Origin: Ruminococcus gauvreauii
GTDB taxonomy: Bacteria; Bacillota; Clostridia; Lachnospirales; Lachnospiraceae
Length of the DNA: 64,000 bases
Assembly: GCF_025151995.1 (NCBI RefSeq)
Contig: NZ_CP102290.1
Coordinates: 3,658,001-3,722,000 of the forward strand
Reading direction: 5' to 3'
Shown here: positions 15,845 through 23,818 of the stretch, piece after piece
Layout: every line of letters begins with the position of its first letter
Numbering within the stretch: position 1 is the first letter of the stretch
Translations under genes and position numbers: made by a program
The notes under the pieces: model-generated
Told to the model about the DNA's origin: nothing
The model's input: only the letters and a program-made list of their open reading frames with translations
Database searches by the model: none

Positions 15845-17683
15845 ATGAGAGCAGTAAAGAGAAAAAACGAACGTATCAAACATGGTTTTTTTAAAGCGCT
15901 GAGCCTTTTGATCGTGGCAACACTGGCAATATCGGCTGCGGTAATACAGCCGCCGCTGGATGCGGAAGCGGGCGGCAGGAGTGTTTATCTGAACGGAAGC
16001 GGCGGAAGTGATTCTGCGGGGGGCACCAGCCAGTCTGATGCAGTTGGTTCGTTCGGAAAGGCAAAGGAACTTGCGGGAAATGACGGAGAAATCCTGGTAT
16101 GCGGAACCGTTTCCGTGTCAGGCGATACGACATGGTCACTGCCCGGCGGAGTGAGCCTGAAGCGGGCTTCCGGATTTTCCGGAGCCATCGTAAATATTTC
16201 CGGTACGCTGACGCTGCATAATATTTCTTTATCTGCTTCTGACATCAGCGGGTCTGGCACCATAGCCGGAAAAGAAAACGATAAAAAAGATCCGGAACCG
16301 ACGAAGGAGCCGGAAGAGACGGCAACACCGGAGCCGACGAAGGAACCGGAAACAACAGAGACACCGGAGCCGACAAAGGAACCGGAAGTAACAGAGACAC
16401 CGGAACCGACGAAGGAGCCGGAAGTGACAGCTACACCGGAACCGACAAAGGAACCGGAAGTAACAGAGACACCGGAACCGACGAAGGAGCCGGAAGTGAC
16501 AGCCACACCGGAACCGACGAAGGAGCCGGAAGTGACAGCTACACCGGAACCGACGAAGGAGCCGGAAGTGACAGAGACACCGGAACCGACGAAGGAGCCG
16601 GAAGTGACAGCTACACCGGAACCGACGAAGGAACCGGAAGAGACGGAGACACCGGAGCCGACGAAGGAGCCGGAAGAGACGGAGACACCGGAGCCGACGA
16701 AGGAGCCGGAACTGACGGAAGAAGCAAAGCCTACGAAAGAACCGGAAACGCCGGATAAAGATATACCGGAAAACATAACCGGTACAGATAAAGATCAGGA
16801 TATGCTGACGAAACTGCAGAATCTGAAAGTGACTGTGGAGAATCAGGCTGATGTGGATGCAGTGATCGATGCATTCCGCTGGTACGAGGGCTGTACGGAA
16901 GAAGAGAAAATGAATGTTCCGGGTGAACTCGTGATCCGTCTGAAAAAAGCGCAGACCGTATGTAAGCTTTATAATCACACGAGCAGCGGTATCACAGTGG
17001 AAGGCGATATTCCATGGTACGTACAGTTCAGAGTATCCAAAGGAAGCATTGCGGATGCTGCCAACTTCGATCTTGGGGAACTTTTGGGATCCTATGAGAT
17101 GTCGCTGTGGAACCTTCTGGATGATTCACCTTACAGTCTGAATGGCAGAAGTGTAACAGTCACAGTCCCGGTGAAAAATGCTGCGGACTATGAAAAGGTT
17201 TCTGTCCTTCATTATTTCAGCGATGGATCTTATGAAGAGTTATATCCGGAGATTCTGGGAAATGCCATCCGGTTTACGACCTCATCCTTCAGCCCTTATA
17301 CTATCTCAGGACAGGCTGTAGGATATATAGCCGGAAGTCAGGTGATCGTAGGCCCGGGGGATGCGGTTTACAATCATAATACAGCGTCAGGCGGAAGCGC
17401 TGCTGGAAATAATTCTTCCGGCGGCTCGGACAGCAGTTCGGGAAGCGGGAACAGCTCCTTGGGAACTTCCGGCAGTTATTCACAGGAAGGTTCTTCACAG
17501 AAAGTAACTTCTTCCGCGGCCAGTCAGAACAGCAGCAGGATCATGGTGAAAAAAGCTGTGAATACGGGTGATACGACGAACCTGATTCCTTATTTTGTAG
17601 TGGCAGGTGTGGCTGCGGTACTGATCATCATACTGATCATCGCAGGGAGAATAAAAAACAAAAAAAACAACGGTAAAAAGTGA
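15845..17683 (+). CDS. Exported surface protein with PTKEPE repeats and C-terminal NTGD anchor
   Basis: A 612-residue protein of unknown function. It has a signal peptide (about 1-42, ending in the AEAGG region), a domain of about 100 residues, a low-complexity stretch of thirteen PTKEPE units with 12-residue periodicity (about 150-303), a folded region (about 315-490), a Ser/Gly-rich linker (about 515-570), then VNTGD, a hydrophobic segment and a lysine-rich tail. The end resembles a sortase signal but has NTGD in place of LPxTG or SPKTG. The repeat arm probably spans the wall. It is followed after 8 bases by a terminator-like hairpin. Confidence 0.85.
   Translation: MRAVKRKNERIKHGFFKALSLLIVATLAISAAVIQPPLDAEAGGRSVYLNGSGGSDSAGGTSQSDAVGSFGKAKELAGNDGEILVCGTVSVSGDTTWSLPGGVSLKRASGFSGAIVNISGTLTLHNISLSASDISGSGTIAGKENDKKDPEPTKEPEETATPEPTKEPETTETPEPTKEPEVTETPEPTKEPEVTATPEPTKEPEVTETPEPTKEPEVTATPEPTKEPEVTATPEPTKEPEVTETPEPTKEPEVTATPEPTKEPEETETPEPTKEPEETETPEPTKEPELTEEAKPTKEPETPDKDIPENITGTDKDQDMLTKLQNLKVTVENQADVDAVIDAFRWYEGCTEEEKMNVPGELVIRLKKAQTVCKLYNHTSSGITVEGDIPWYVQFRVSKGSIADAANFDLGELLGSYEMSLWNLLDDSPYSLNGRSVTVTVPVKNAADYEKVSVLHYFSDGSYEELYPEILGNAIRFTTSSFSPYTISGQAVGYIAGSQVIVGPGDAVYNHNTASGGSAAGNNSSGGSDSSSGSGNSSLGTSGSYSQEGSSQKVTSSAASQNSSRIMVKKAVNTGDTTNLIPYFVVAGVAAVLIIILIIAGRIKNKKNNGKK
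16290..16750 (+). repeat. 36-bp tandem repeat encoding the PTKEPE arm
   Basis: About thirteen in-frame copies of a 36-base unit encode PEPTKEPE followed by (V/E/T)T(A/E)T. Copies differ mainly at the V/E and A/E positions and in synonymous bases, so both slippage and selection on composition are plausible. Confidence 0.9.
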
Positions 17684-17691
17684 TAGGACGT

Positions 17692-17730
17692 ACAACCCTT
17701 CCATATAGTAATATATGGGAGGGTTGTTTT
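17692..17730 (+). terminator. Terminator-like hairpin overlapping the ribosome binding site of the next gene
   Basis: A 16-bp stem (17692-17707 with 17712-17727, one G-U pair) with a 4-base loop is followed by TTTT at 17727-17730. GGGAGGG in the 3' arm (17717-17723) is the only ribosome binding site for the ATG at 17731, which directly follows the T run. Confidence 0.8.
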
Positions 17731-18105
17731 ATGGTTAAGACGGAAGTATCCTCACCGAAGATAATGTCCATGCTGAAGGCACTTATTATTTCATTTGTAG
17801 TCACTGCACTGCTGCTGCTTCTTCTGGCGCTGCTTCTCTATAAGCTGGAACTGAAGGAGGGGATGGTAACGGCGGGCATCGCAGCTATCTACATAATCTC
17901 CTGTTTTGCAGGGGGTTTTTCAGCTGGAAAAAGCATCAGGGAGAGAAAATTCCTGTGGGGTCTCTGTGTGGGGGCCTGTTATTTTCTGATGCTGCTCGGA
18001 GTATCGGCGATTCTGTCACCGGGCGCGATGACAGGAGGCGACTATATCGTAACGACTGTCCTGCTCTGTGTCGGAGGCGGAATGCTGGGCGGGATGCTGT
18101 CCTGA
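17731..18105 (+). CDS. TIGR04086-like family membrane protein
   Basis: A 124-residue protein with four hydrophobic helices (about 15-38, 46-66, 72-95 and 103-124) and small-residue-rich ends (GGMLGGML). It resembles the TIGR04086 clostridial membrane protein family, which is commonly found near the SCIFF peptide and Sec genes. Its role is unknown. The ATG at 17731 is chosen because an upstream in-frame ATG at 17680 lies across the hairpin and overlaps the previous gene. Its ribosome binding site is buried in a terminator-like stem, so expression may depend on that structure. Confidence 0.75.
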   Translation: MVKTEVSSPKIMSMLKALIISFVVTALLLLLLALLLYKLELKEGMVTAGIAAIYIISCFAGGFSAGKSIRERKFLWGLCVGACYFLMLLGVSAILSPGAMTGGDYIVTTVLLCVGGGMLGGMLS

Positions 18106-18114
18106 AAAAAACTC

Positions 18115-18143
18115 TTTAAAAACTGCAGATTCTATGCTATAAT
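18115..18143 (+). promoter_or_regulatory. Promoter for the SCIFF operon
   Basis: TTTAAA at 18115-18120, 17-base spacer and a perfect TATAAT at 18138-18143 with a TGC extended -10. The peptide gene follows with GAGGAGG at 18161-18167. Confidence 0.7.
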
Positions 18144-18175
18144 GTGGCATAGTGATAAAAGAGGAGGACAGTACC

Positions 18176-18319
18176 ATGAAGCATATCAAAACTTTAAATA
18201 CAAAAGGACTTCAGAACACCATGAAAAAAGGCGGATGTGGTGAATGCCAGACTTCCTGCCAGTCAGCTTGTAAGACTTCCTGTACAGTTGGAAATCAGAG
18301 CTGTGAAAATGAAAAATAA
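18176..18319 (+). CDS. scfA: SCIFF peptide precursor (six cysteines in forty-five residues)
   Basis: A 47-residue ribosomal peptide starting MKHIKTLNTKGLQNTMKKGG, with six cysteines at 21, 24, 28, 32, 36 and 43 and small or polar spacing residues. SCIFF peptides are near-universal in Clostridia. A partner radical SAM enzyme installs thioether cross-links from cysteine sulfur to a neighbouring residue (ranthipeptide class); their biological role is still unsettled. The gene has a strong promoter and ribosome binding site. It is separated from the maturase by a hairpin that could keep peptide expression above enzyme expression. Homology is judged from length, leader and cysteine pattern. Confidence 0.93.
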   Translation: MKHIKTLNTKGLQNTMKKGGCGECQTSCQSACKTSCTVGNQSCENEK

Positions 18320-18349
18320 TTACCTTTTGAGGTAGCTGTACAAGGTAGA

Positions 18350-18391
18350 AGGGGCTGTTGCAAGGTGAGTGATTACTTTGCAGCAGCCCCT
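18350..18391 (+). promoter_or_regulatory. Intercistronic hairpin between SCIFF peptide and maturase
   Basis: A 14-bp stem pairs 18350-18363 with 18378-18391 (one G-U pair) around a 14-base loop. No T run follows, so it is more likely an mRNA-processing or stability element, or a partial attenuator, than a full terminator. The maturase ribosome binding site starts about 25 bases downstream. Confidence 0.65.
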
Positions 18392-18431
18392 CTATGAGCA
18401 CAAAAGAGAGAAGGCGGAAGGGAGAATATCA

Positions 18432-19790
18432 GTGATACATCAGTACAGGAACAATGGATATAATATTGTTCTGGATATCAACAGCGGTTCCGTTCATGTC
18501 GTGGATGACGTCGTCTATGACTGTATCAGTCTGCTGTCAGAAAAAAAGGATGCCGGGGTCATCAAACGTGAGCTTGGCAAAACGTATGTCCAGGAGGATA
18601 TCGAGTCAGCGCTTATGGAATGCAGACAGTTGGAAGAGCAGGGGATGCTTTTTACCGAAGATATCTATCGTGATGCCATTGAGCATTTTAAGGACCGCCA
18701 GACAGTAGTGAAAGCACTATGTCTGCACATTGCCCATGACTGCAATCTGGCCTGTCGGTACTGCTTTGCGGAGGAGGGAGAATATCATGGGCGCAGGGCG
18801 CTGATGTCCTTTGAGGTGGGGAAAAAGGCGCTGGACTTTCTGATTGCAAATTCAGGAAGCAGGAGAAACCTGGAGGTGGATTTCTTCGGAGGAGAGCCTC
18901 TGATGAACTGGCAGGTGGTGAAAGACCTGGTGGCATACGGCAGAGAGCAGGAGAAAATTCACGATAAGAATTTCCGGTTTACACTCACGACGAACGGCGT
19001 ACTCCTGGACGATGAGGTGATGGAGTTTGCGAATCGTGAGATGGGAAATGTAGTGCTGAGCATAGACGGCAGGAAAGAGGTGCATGACCACATGAGACCG
19101 TTCCGCAAAGGGGCGGGCAGTTATGACCTGATCGTGCCGAAATTCCAGAAATTTGCTGAAAGCCGAAATCAGGACAAGTATTACGTCAGGGGAACATTTA
19201 CCCGGCATAATCTGGATTTCGCCGCAGATGTACTGCATCTGGCTGATCTGGGCTTTAAACAGATTTCCGTGGAACCGGTGGTCGCTGATCCCGGAGAGGA
19301 TTATGCACTGCGCAGTGAGGATATCCCGACGATATGCGAACAGTATGATATCCTGGCGAAAGAGATGATAAAACGGGAAAAAGAGGGACGGGGATTTAAT
19401 TTCTTTCATTTTATGATCGACCTGACAGGCGGTCCCTGTGTATATAAAAGACTCTCTGGCTGCGGTTCGGGTACGGAGTACCTGGCTGTGACGCCATGGG
19501 GAGATCTCTATCCATGCCATCAGTTTGTCGGTGAAGACAGATTCCTGATGGGAAATGTGGATGAGGGGATTACCCGGCAGGAGATCTGCAGTGAATTCAA
19601 AGGCTGCAACGTCTACGCAAAAGAGAAATGCCGGGATTGTTTTGCAAGGTTCTACTGCAGCGGCGGCTGTGCGGCGAATTCGTTCAATTTCACGGGCAGG
19701 ATCGATGACGTCTACGAGATTGGCTGCGAACTGCAGAGAAAACGTGTCGAATGCGCGCTGATGATCAAAGCGGCGCAGGCGGAAGAATAA
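18432..19790 (+). CDS. scfB: Radical SAM/SPASM SCIFF maturase
   Basis: A 452-residue iron-sulfur enzyme that forms thioether bonds in the SCIFF peptide. The first 85 residues (HQYRNNGYNIVLDINSG onward) look like a peptide-recognition (RRE/PqqD-like) domain. The radical SAM motif CNLACRYC has Cys104, Cys108 and Cys111, followed by FFGGEP and TTNGVLL. The C-terminal SPASM region is cysteine-rich (GGPC, SGCGSG, YPCHQF, CRDCFARFYCSGGC). The GTG at 18432 is preferred: GGAG lies 7 bases upstream and the sequence then begins as in related maturases. SecDF follows after 31 bases. Confidence 0.93.
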   Translation: MIHQYRNNGYNIVLDINSGSVHVVDDVVYDCISLLSEKKDAGVIKRELGKTYVQEDIESALMECRQLEEQGMLFTEDIYRDAIEHFKDRQTVVKALCLHIAHDCNLACRYCFAEEGEYHGRRALMSFEVGKKALDFLIANSGSRRNLEVDFFGGEPLMNWQVVKDLVAYGREQEKIHDKNFRFTLTTNGVLLDDEVMEFANREMGNVVLSIDGRKEVHDHMRPFRKGAGSYDLIVPKFQKFAESRNQDKYYVRGTFTRHNLDFAADVLHLADLGFKQISVEPVVADPGEDYALRSEDIPTICEQYDILAKEMIKREKEGRGFNFFHFMIDLTGGPCVYKRLSGCGSGTEYLAVTPWGDLYPCHQFVGEDRFLMGNVDEGITRQEICSEFKGCNVYAKEKCRDCFARFYCSGGCAANSFNFTGRIDDVYEIGCELQRKRVECALMIKAAQAEE

Positions 19791-19821
19791 AATAGCGAAA
19801 AACTGCAAAGGGGACAAAAAC

Positions 19822-21966
19822 ATGAAGAAAAAGCAAGGCGTTGTCGTCATTATCCTGGCGGCCGTCCTGATCGGACTGCTGATATTCACAACGGCGGTCG
19901 GGTTCGGACCAACGGGAACAGGATCGGCTAAAAACATCAAGACAGGCCTGGATCTGGCAGGAGGTGTCAGTATCACGTATCAGGCGAAGGACGATAATCC
20001 TTCATCGGAGGATATGTCGGATACGATTTACAAGCTTCAGAAACGTGTGGAGAACTACAGCGAGGAAGCGCAGGTGTATCAGGAAGGCAGCAACCGGATC
20101 AACATAGAGATACCGGGTGTGTCGGATGCGAATGCGATTCTGGAAGAGCTGGGTAAACCGGGTTCTCTGGAATTTACAGATGCTGAGGGAAATACCGTAC
20201 TCGACGGTACTGATGTGGAAACTGCTGAGGGCGGGATCACTCAGGACGAAACGGGAAATAACCAGTATGTGGTATCCCTTCAGCTGACAACAGAAGGGTC
20301 GAAGAAGTTTGCAGAAGCGACAGAGGCAAACCTGGGAAAACAGATCGCCATCGTCTATGACGGCGAGACGATCAGCGCACCGACCGTCCAGTCTGTGATA
20401 TCAGACGGAAAAGCTCAGATCACAGGAATGAGTTCTATTGAAGATGCGAGGGAGCTGGCATCGACGATCCGTATCGGATCCCTGTCACTGGAGCTTGAGG
20501 AAATGCGTTCCAACGTGGTTGGGGCACAGCTTGGACAGGAGGCAATCAAGACGAGTCTGACAGCGGCGGCAATCGGCATGGTGATCGTCATGGTGTTCAT
20601 GATCGTCGTGTATCTGCTTCCGGGTGTGGTTGCAGCGCTGTCACTGCTGATCTACACCGGTCTGATGCTCGTTATGCTCAATGCATTTGACCTGACTCTG
20701 ACACTTCCGGGAATTGCCGGTATTGTACTCTCCATCGGTATGGCGGTCGACGCCAATGTTATTATTTATGCCCGTATCAGAGAGGAAATTGCGATAGGGA
20801 AAAGCGTCAGGAATGCAATCAAATCCGGTTTTCAGAAGGCACTGTCGGCAATCCTTGACGGTAATATCACGACACTGATTGCTGCTGCGGTTCTCGGACT
20901 GCTGGGGAGCGGAAGCGTCAAAGGATTCGCAATGACGCTGGCACTCGGTATCGTTCTGTCCATGTTCACGGCACTCGTGATCTCGCGGCTGCTGATCAAT
21001 GCGATGTATTCGGTAGGGCTTCAGAATCCAAAACTTTACGGCCAGCAGAAAGAGCGCAGGGTCATCAACTTTGTGGGAAAGAAAAAAGTGTTTTTTGCGA
21101 TCTCCATTGTGCTGGTGCTTCTGGCGCCGATCGGTATGGGGATCTTCTCTGCCAAAGACGGCAAAGCGCTGAACTACAGCCTTGAATTCATCGGAGGTAC
21201 GTCCACGACTGTTACGTTCAATGAGGAATATACACTGAATGAACTGGAAGAAAATATAAGACCGGTCATCGAAGAGGTAACAGGGGACAGCAACGTTCAG
21301 TTCCAGCAGGTGGTAGGCAGCAGCCAGGTCATCATCAAGACACGCAGCCTGAATGTCGATGAACGTGAGACTTTCAATCAGAAGATGAATGAGGAATTCG
21401 GAGTGGAGGAGAATCATATCTCCGCGGAGACCATCTCATCGACGGTCAGCAAAGAGATGCGTATGGATGCATTTATAGCCGTTGTGGTTGCGACGTTCTT
21501 CATGCTGATCTATATCTGGCTGAGATTTAAGGATATCCGTTTTGCTTCCAGTGCGGTGCTTGCACTGATTCATGATGTTCTGGTGGTTCTGGCATTCTAT
21601 GCGCTGTTCCGTGTATCGGTGGGAAGCACATTTATCGCATGCATGCTGACGATTGTGGGTTACTCGATCAATGCGACGATCGTTATCTTCGACCGTATCC
21701 GTGAGAATATGCGGGGTGTGAAGAAGAATGAGGAGCTCGCAGAGGTGGTAAACCGCAGTATCACACAGACGTTGACGAGGAGTATCTATACATCACTGAC
21801 GACCTTTATCATGGTTGCAGTACTCTACATCCTCGGAGTTTCGTCGATCCGTGATTTTGCACTTCCGATCATGGTCGGCATCGTCTGCGGAGCATATTCC
21901 TCCGTATGTATCACAGGTTCCCTGTGGTATGTGATGAAATCACGTGTCAGAAAATCAAAACAATAA
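19822..21966 (+). CDS. secDF: Protein translocase accessory subunit SecDF (fused)
   Basis: A 714-residue membrane protein combining SecD and SecF, which use proton flow to support late steps of Sec export. The SecD half has a first helix (5-27), GLDLAGGVSITYQA, a large extracytoplasmic domain and a six-helix RND-like unit with GIAGIVLSIGMAVDANVIIY. The SecF half begins near 410 (VINFVGKKKVFFAIS), with LEFIGGTSTTV, then five helices including TIVGYSINATIVIFDRIREN. Many clostridia have separate secD and secF; here one frame covers both without a stop. The 3' end is 20 bases from recJ. Confidence 0.95.
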   Translation: MKKKQGVVVIILAAVLIGLLIFTTAVGFGPTGTGSAKNIKTGLDLAGGVSITYQAKDDNPSSEDMSDTIYKLQKRVENYSEEAQVYQEGSNRINIEIPGVSDANAILEELGKPGSLEFTDAEGNTVLDGTDVETAEGGITQDETGNNQYVVSLQLTTEGSKKFAEATEANLGKQIAIVYDGETISAPTVQSVISDGKAQITGMSSIEDARELASTIRIGSLSLELEEMRSNVVGAQLGQEAIKTSLTAAAIGMVIVMVFMIVVYLLPGVVAALSLLIYTGLMLVMLNAFDLTLTLPGIAGIVLSIGMAVDANVIIYARIREEIAIGKSVRNAIKSGFQKALSAILDGNITTLIAAAVLGLLGSGSVKGFAMTLALGIVLSMFTALVISRLLINAMYSVGLQNPKLYGQQKERRVINFVGKKKVFFAISIVLVLLAPIGMGIFSAKDGKALNYSLEFIGGTSTTVTFNEEYTLNELEENIRPVIEEVTGDSNVQFQQVVGSSQVIIKTRSLNVDERETFNQKMNEEFGVEENHISAETISSTVSKEMRMDAFIAVVVATFFMLIYIWLRFKDIRFASSAVLALIHDVLVVLAFYALFRVSVGSTFIACMLTIVGYSINATIVIFDRIRENMRGVKKNEELAEVVNRSITQTLTRSIYTSLTTFIMVAVLYILGVSSIRDFALPIMVGIVCGAYSSVCITGSLWYVMKSRVRKSKQ

Positions 21967-21986
21967 AACCAAGAGGAGTGAAGGGG

Positions 21987-23729
21987 ATGCCGTACGGCGT
22001 CCCTTTTGAGATTTTTATGGAAAGATGGGTAATTGCTGCAAAGAAAGCAGATTTTAAGAGAACAGCTGAATTATTTCATATCGATCAGGTGACTGCCAGG
22101 CTGATCAGAAACCGGGATGTGACCGGTGACGAGGCGATCCGGCGCTATCTCCACGGAGACCTTAGTGAACTGCCCTCATGGAAGGCGATGAAGGGAGTCG
22201 CGGAGGCGGTCGATATCCTGAGGGACAAGATCCGGATGCGGCGGCCGGTGCGCATTATCGGTGACTATGATATCGACGGCGTGACGGCCTCCTACATTCT
22301 TCAGAAGGGACTGGAGAGAGTCGGAGCACGCGTGGACGTGATGATCCCGGACCGGATCACAGACGGATACGGCATTAATGAGTCACTGATCGCAGCCGCT
22401 GCTCAGGACGGTATTGATACAATCGTGACATGTGACAACGGCATCGCGGCTGCGGCGCAGATTCAGACGGCGAAGGAACTTGGACTGACAGTGATTGTCA
22501 CAGACCATCATGAGGTGCCGTATATGGAACAGGGGGACGGAAAGGTGTTCCTCCTGCCGCCCGCCGATGTGGTCATCAATCCCCGGCAGGAAGGGTGTGA
22601 CTATCCGTTCAAACAGCTGTGCGGAGCCTGTGTCGGGATGCAGCTGGTGTCCGGGCTGTACGACAGTTTCGGGATCGATGAGAGGGAGATGGAAGAATTC
22701 CTGGAGTTTGCTGCGATCGCAACGATCGGAGATGTGATGGATCTGACAGGGGACAACAGGATTCTGGTAAAAGAAGGAATGGAGCGGCTGAGGCACACGA
22801 TGAACAGGGGCCTGCAGGCACTGATTGCGGCAAACGGGCTGGATCAGCAGCAGCTGTCGCCTTATCATATCGGATTTGTCATCGGACCATGTCTGAATGC
22901 GGGTGGAAGACTGGACACCGCCAGGCGCTCCCTGGCACTTCTCAATGCCAAAACCGTGGAAGAGGCAGAGAGGCTGGCGGCAGATCTGAAGGCGCTCAAT
23001 GATGAGCGAAAAGATATGACGGAACAGGGCGTTGCCCGGGCAGTCGAAATGGTAGAGCACAGTTCGCTGTGCAGGGACCGGGTACTGGTGATCTATCTGC
23101 CGGAATGCCATGAGAGTCTGGCGGGCATCATTGCGGGGAGGCTGCGTGAGCGGTACCACAAGCCCTCGATCGTGCTGACAAGGACTCAGGAGGGAGTCAA
23201 GGGCTCCGGGCGCTCGATTGAGGCATACTCCATGTATGATGAACTGGTCAGGGTAAAAGATCTGCTGACGAAATTCGGAGGACATCCGATGGCAGCCGGT
23301 CTTTCGCTCGGGGAAGCAGACGTGCCGGAATTTCGGAAACGGCTGAATGAGCTCTGTACCCTGCAGGAAGAAGACCTGGCAGAAAAGGTGGTCATAGATG
23401 CCGCGATGCCGATCGGATACATACGCAAAGACCTGGTGCGGGAATTTGAGCTTCTGGAGCCTTTCGGGAAAGGAAATACCAGGCCATTGTTTGCACTGAG
23501 ACAGGTCAGGATGTTGGAATGCCGGATTTTTGGCAAGAATAGAAATGTGGTCAAAATGAAGGTGATGGATGACCAGGGATATTCCATAGACGGCGTATAT
23601 TTTGGTGATGGAGACGGCTTCGTAAATGATGTCAGGAACAAAGGAAGACTGAACGTCGTTTATTATCCATCCGTCAATTCTTACCGCGGAAGGGAAAACC
23701 TGCAGATTGTGATCACACATTACCAGTGA
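21987..23729 (+). CDS. recJ: Single-stranded-DNA-specific exonuclease RecJ
   Basis: A 580-residue 5'-3' exonuclease used in recombination and mismatch repair. DHH-family motifs are seen: GDYDIDGVTASY (motif I), CDNGI, TDHHE (the DHH motif), and AAIATIGDVM. The DHHA1 part contains the substrate-binding GSGRSIEAY and FGGHPMAAGLSL. A C-terminal OB-like region follows. ATG 21987 is chosen because GAGGAG lies 8 bases upstream; an in-frame ATG further upstream lies inside secDF. It appears to be transcribed with secDF. Confidence 0.93.
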   Translation: MPYGVPFEIFMERWVIAAKKADFKRTAELFHIDQVTARLIRNRDVTGDEAIRRYLHGDLSELPSWKAMKGVAEAVDILRDKIRMRRPVRIIGDYDIDGVTASYILQKGLERVGARVDVMIPDRITDGYGINESLIAAAAQDGIDTIVTCDNGIAAAAQIQTAKELGLTVIVTDHHEVPYMEQGDGKVFLLPPADVVINPRQEGCDYPFKQLCGACVGMQLVSGLYDSFGIDEREMEEFLEFAAIATIGDVMDLTGDNRILVKEGMERLRHTMNRGLQALIAANGLDQQQLSPYHIGFVIGPCLNAGGRLDTARRSLALLNAKTVEEAERLAADLKALNDERKDMTEQGVARAVEMVEHSSLCRDRVLVIYLPECHESLAGIIAGRLRERYHKPSIVLTRTQEGVKGSGRSIEAYSMYDELVRVKDLLTKFGGHPMAAGLSLGEADVPEFRKRLNELCTLQEEDLAEKVVIDAAMPIGYIRKDLVREFELLEPFGKGNTRPLFALRQVRMLECRIFGKNRNVVKMKVMDDQGYSIDGVYFGDGDGFVNDVRNKGRLNVVYYPSVNSYRGRENLQIVITHYQ

Positions 23730-23763
23730 ATGCATCGGAATATATTTACAAATGCATTGGAAT
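23729..23763 (+). promoter_or_regulatory. Direct repeat flanking the -35 of the apt promoter
   Basis: AATGCATCGGAAT at 23729-23741 and AATGCATTGGAAT at 23751-23763 match at 12 of 13 bases and start 22 bases apart, two helical turns. They bracket the -35 element and could be an operator; no known regulator is recognised. Confidence 0.4.
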
Positions 23764-23774
23764 GGTGATATACT
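23745..23774 (+). promoter_or_regulatory. Promoter for apt-rel
   Basis: TTTACA at 23745-23750, 18-base spacer, TATACT at 23769-23774. It begins 16 bases after the recJ stop, giving apt and rel their own start. Confidence 0.6.
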
Positions 23775-23818
23775 TATTGTCATAAATGTCGAGAAATAGC
23801 GGATGGAGGAACGCAAGA

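Noticed and set aside
16290..16750. CRISPR or minisatellite of non-coding origin
   Set aside because: Perfect codon periodicity and in-frame flanks show that it is coding repeat.
15985..16776. Long antisense frame of glycine/serine/valine repeats opposite the PTKEPE arm
   Set aside because: It is the mirror of a 36-base coding repeat; no ribosome binding site, and the + strand product has a signal peptide and sorting-like end.
18852..19976. 374-residue antisense frame opposite the SCIFF maturase
   Set aside because: The + strand carries all radical SAM and SPASM cysteines.
22383..23816. 477-residue antisense frame opposite recJ
   Set aside because: RecJ motifs are clear on the + strand; the antisense product shows no domain.
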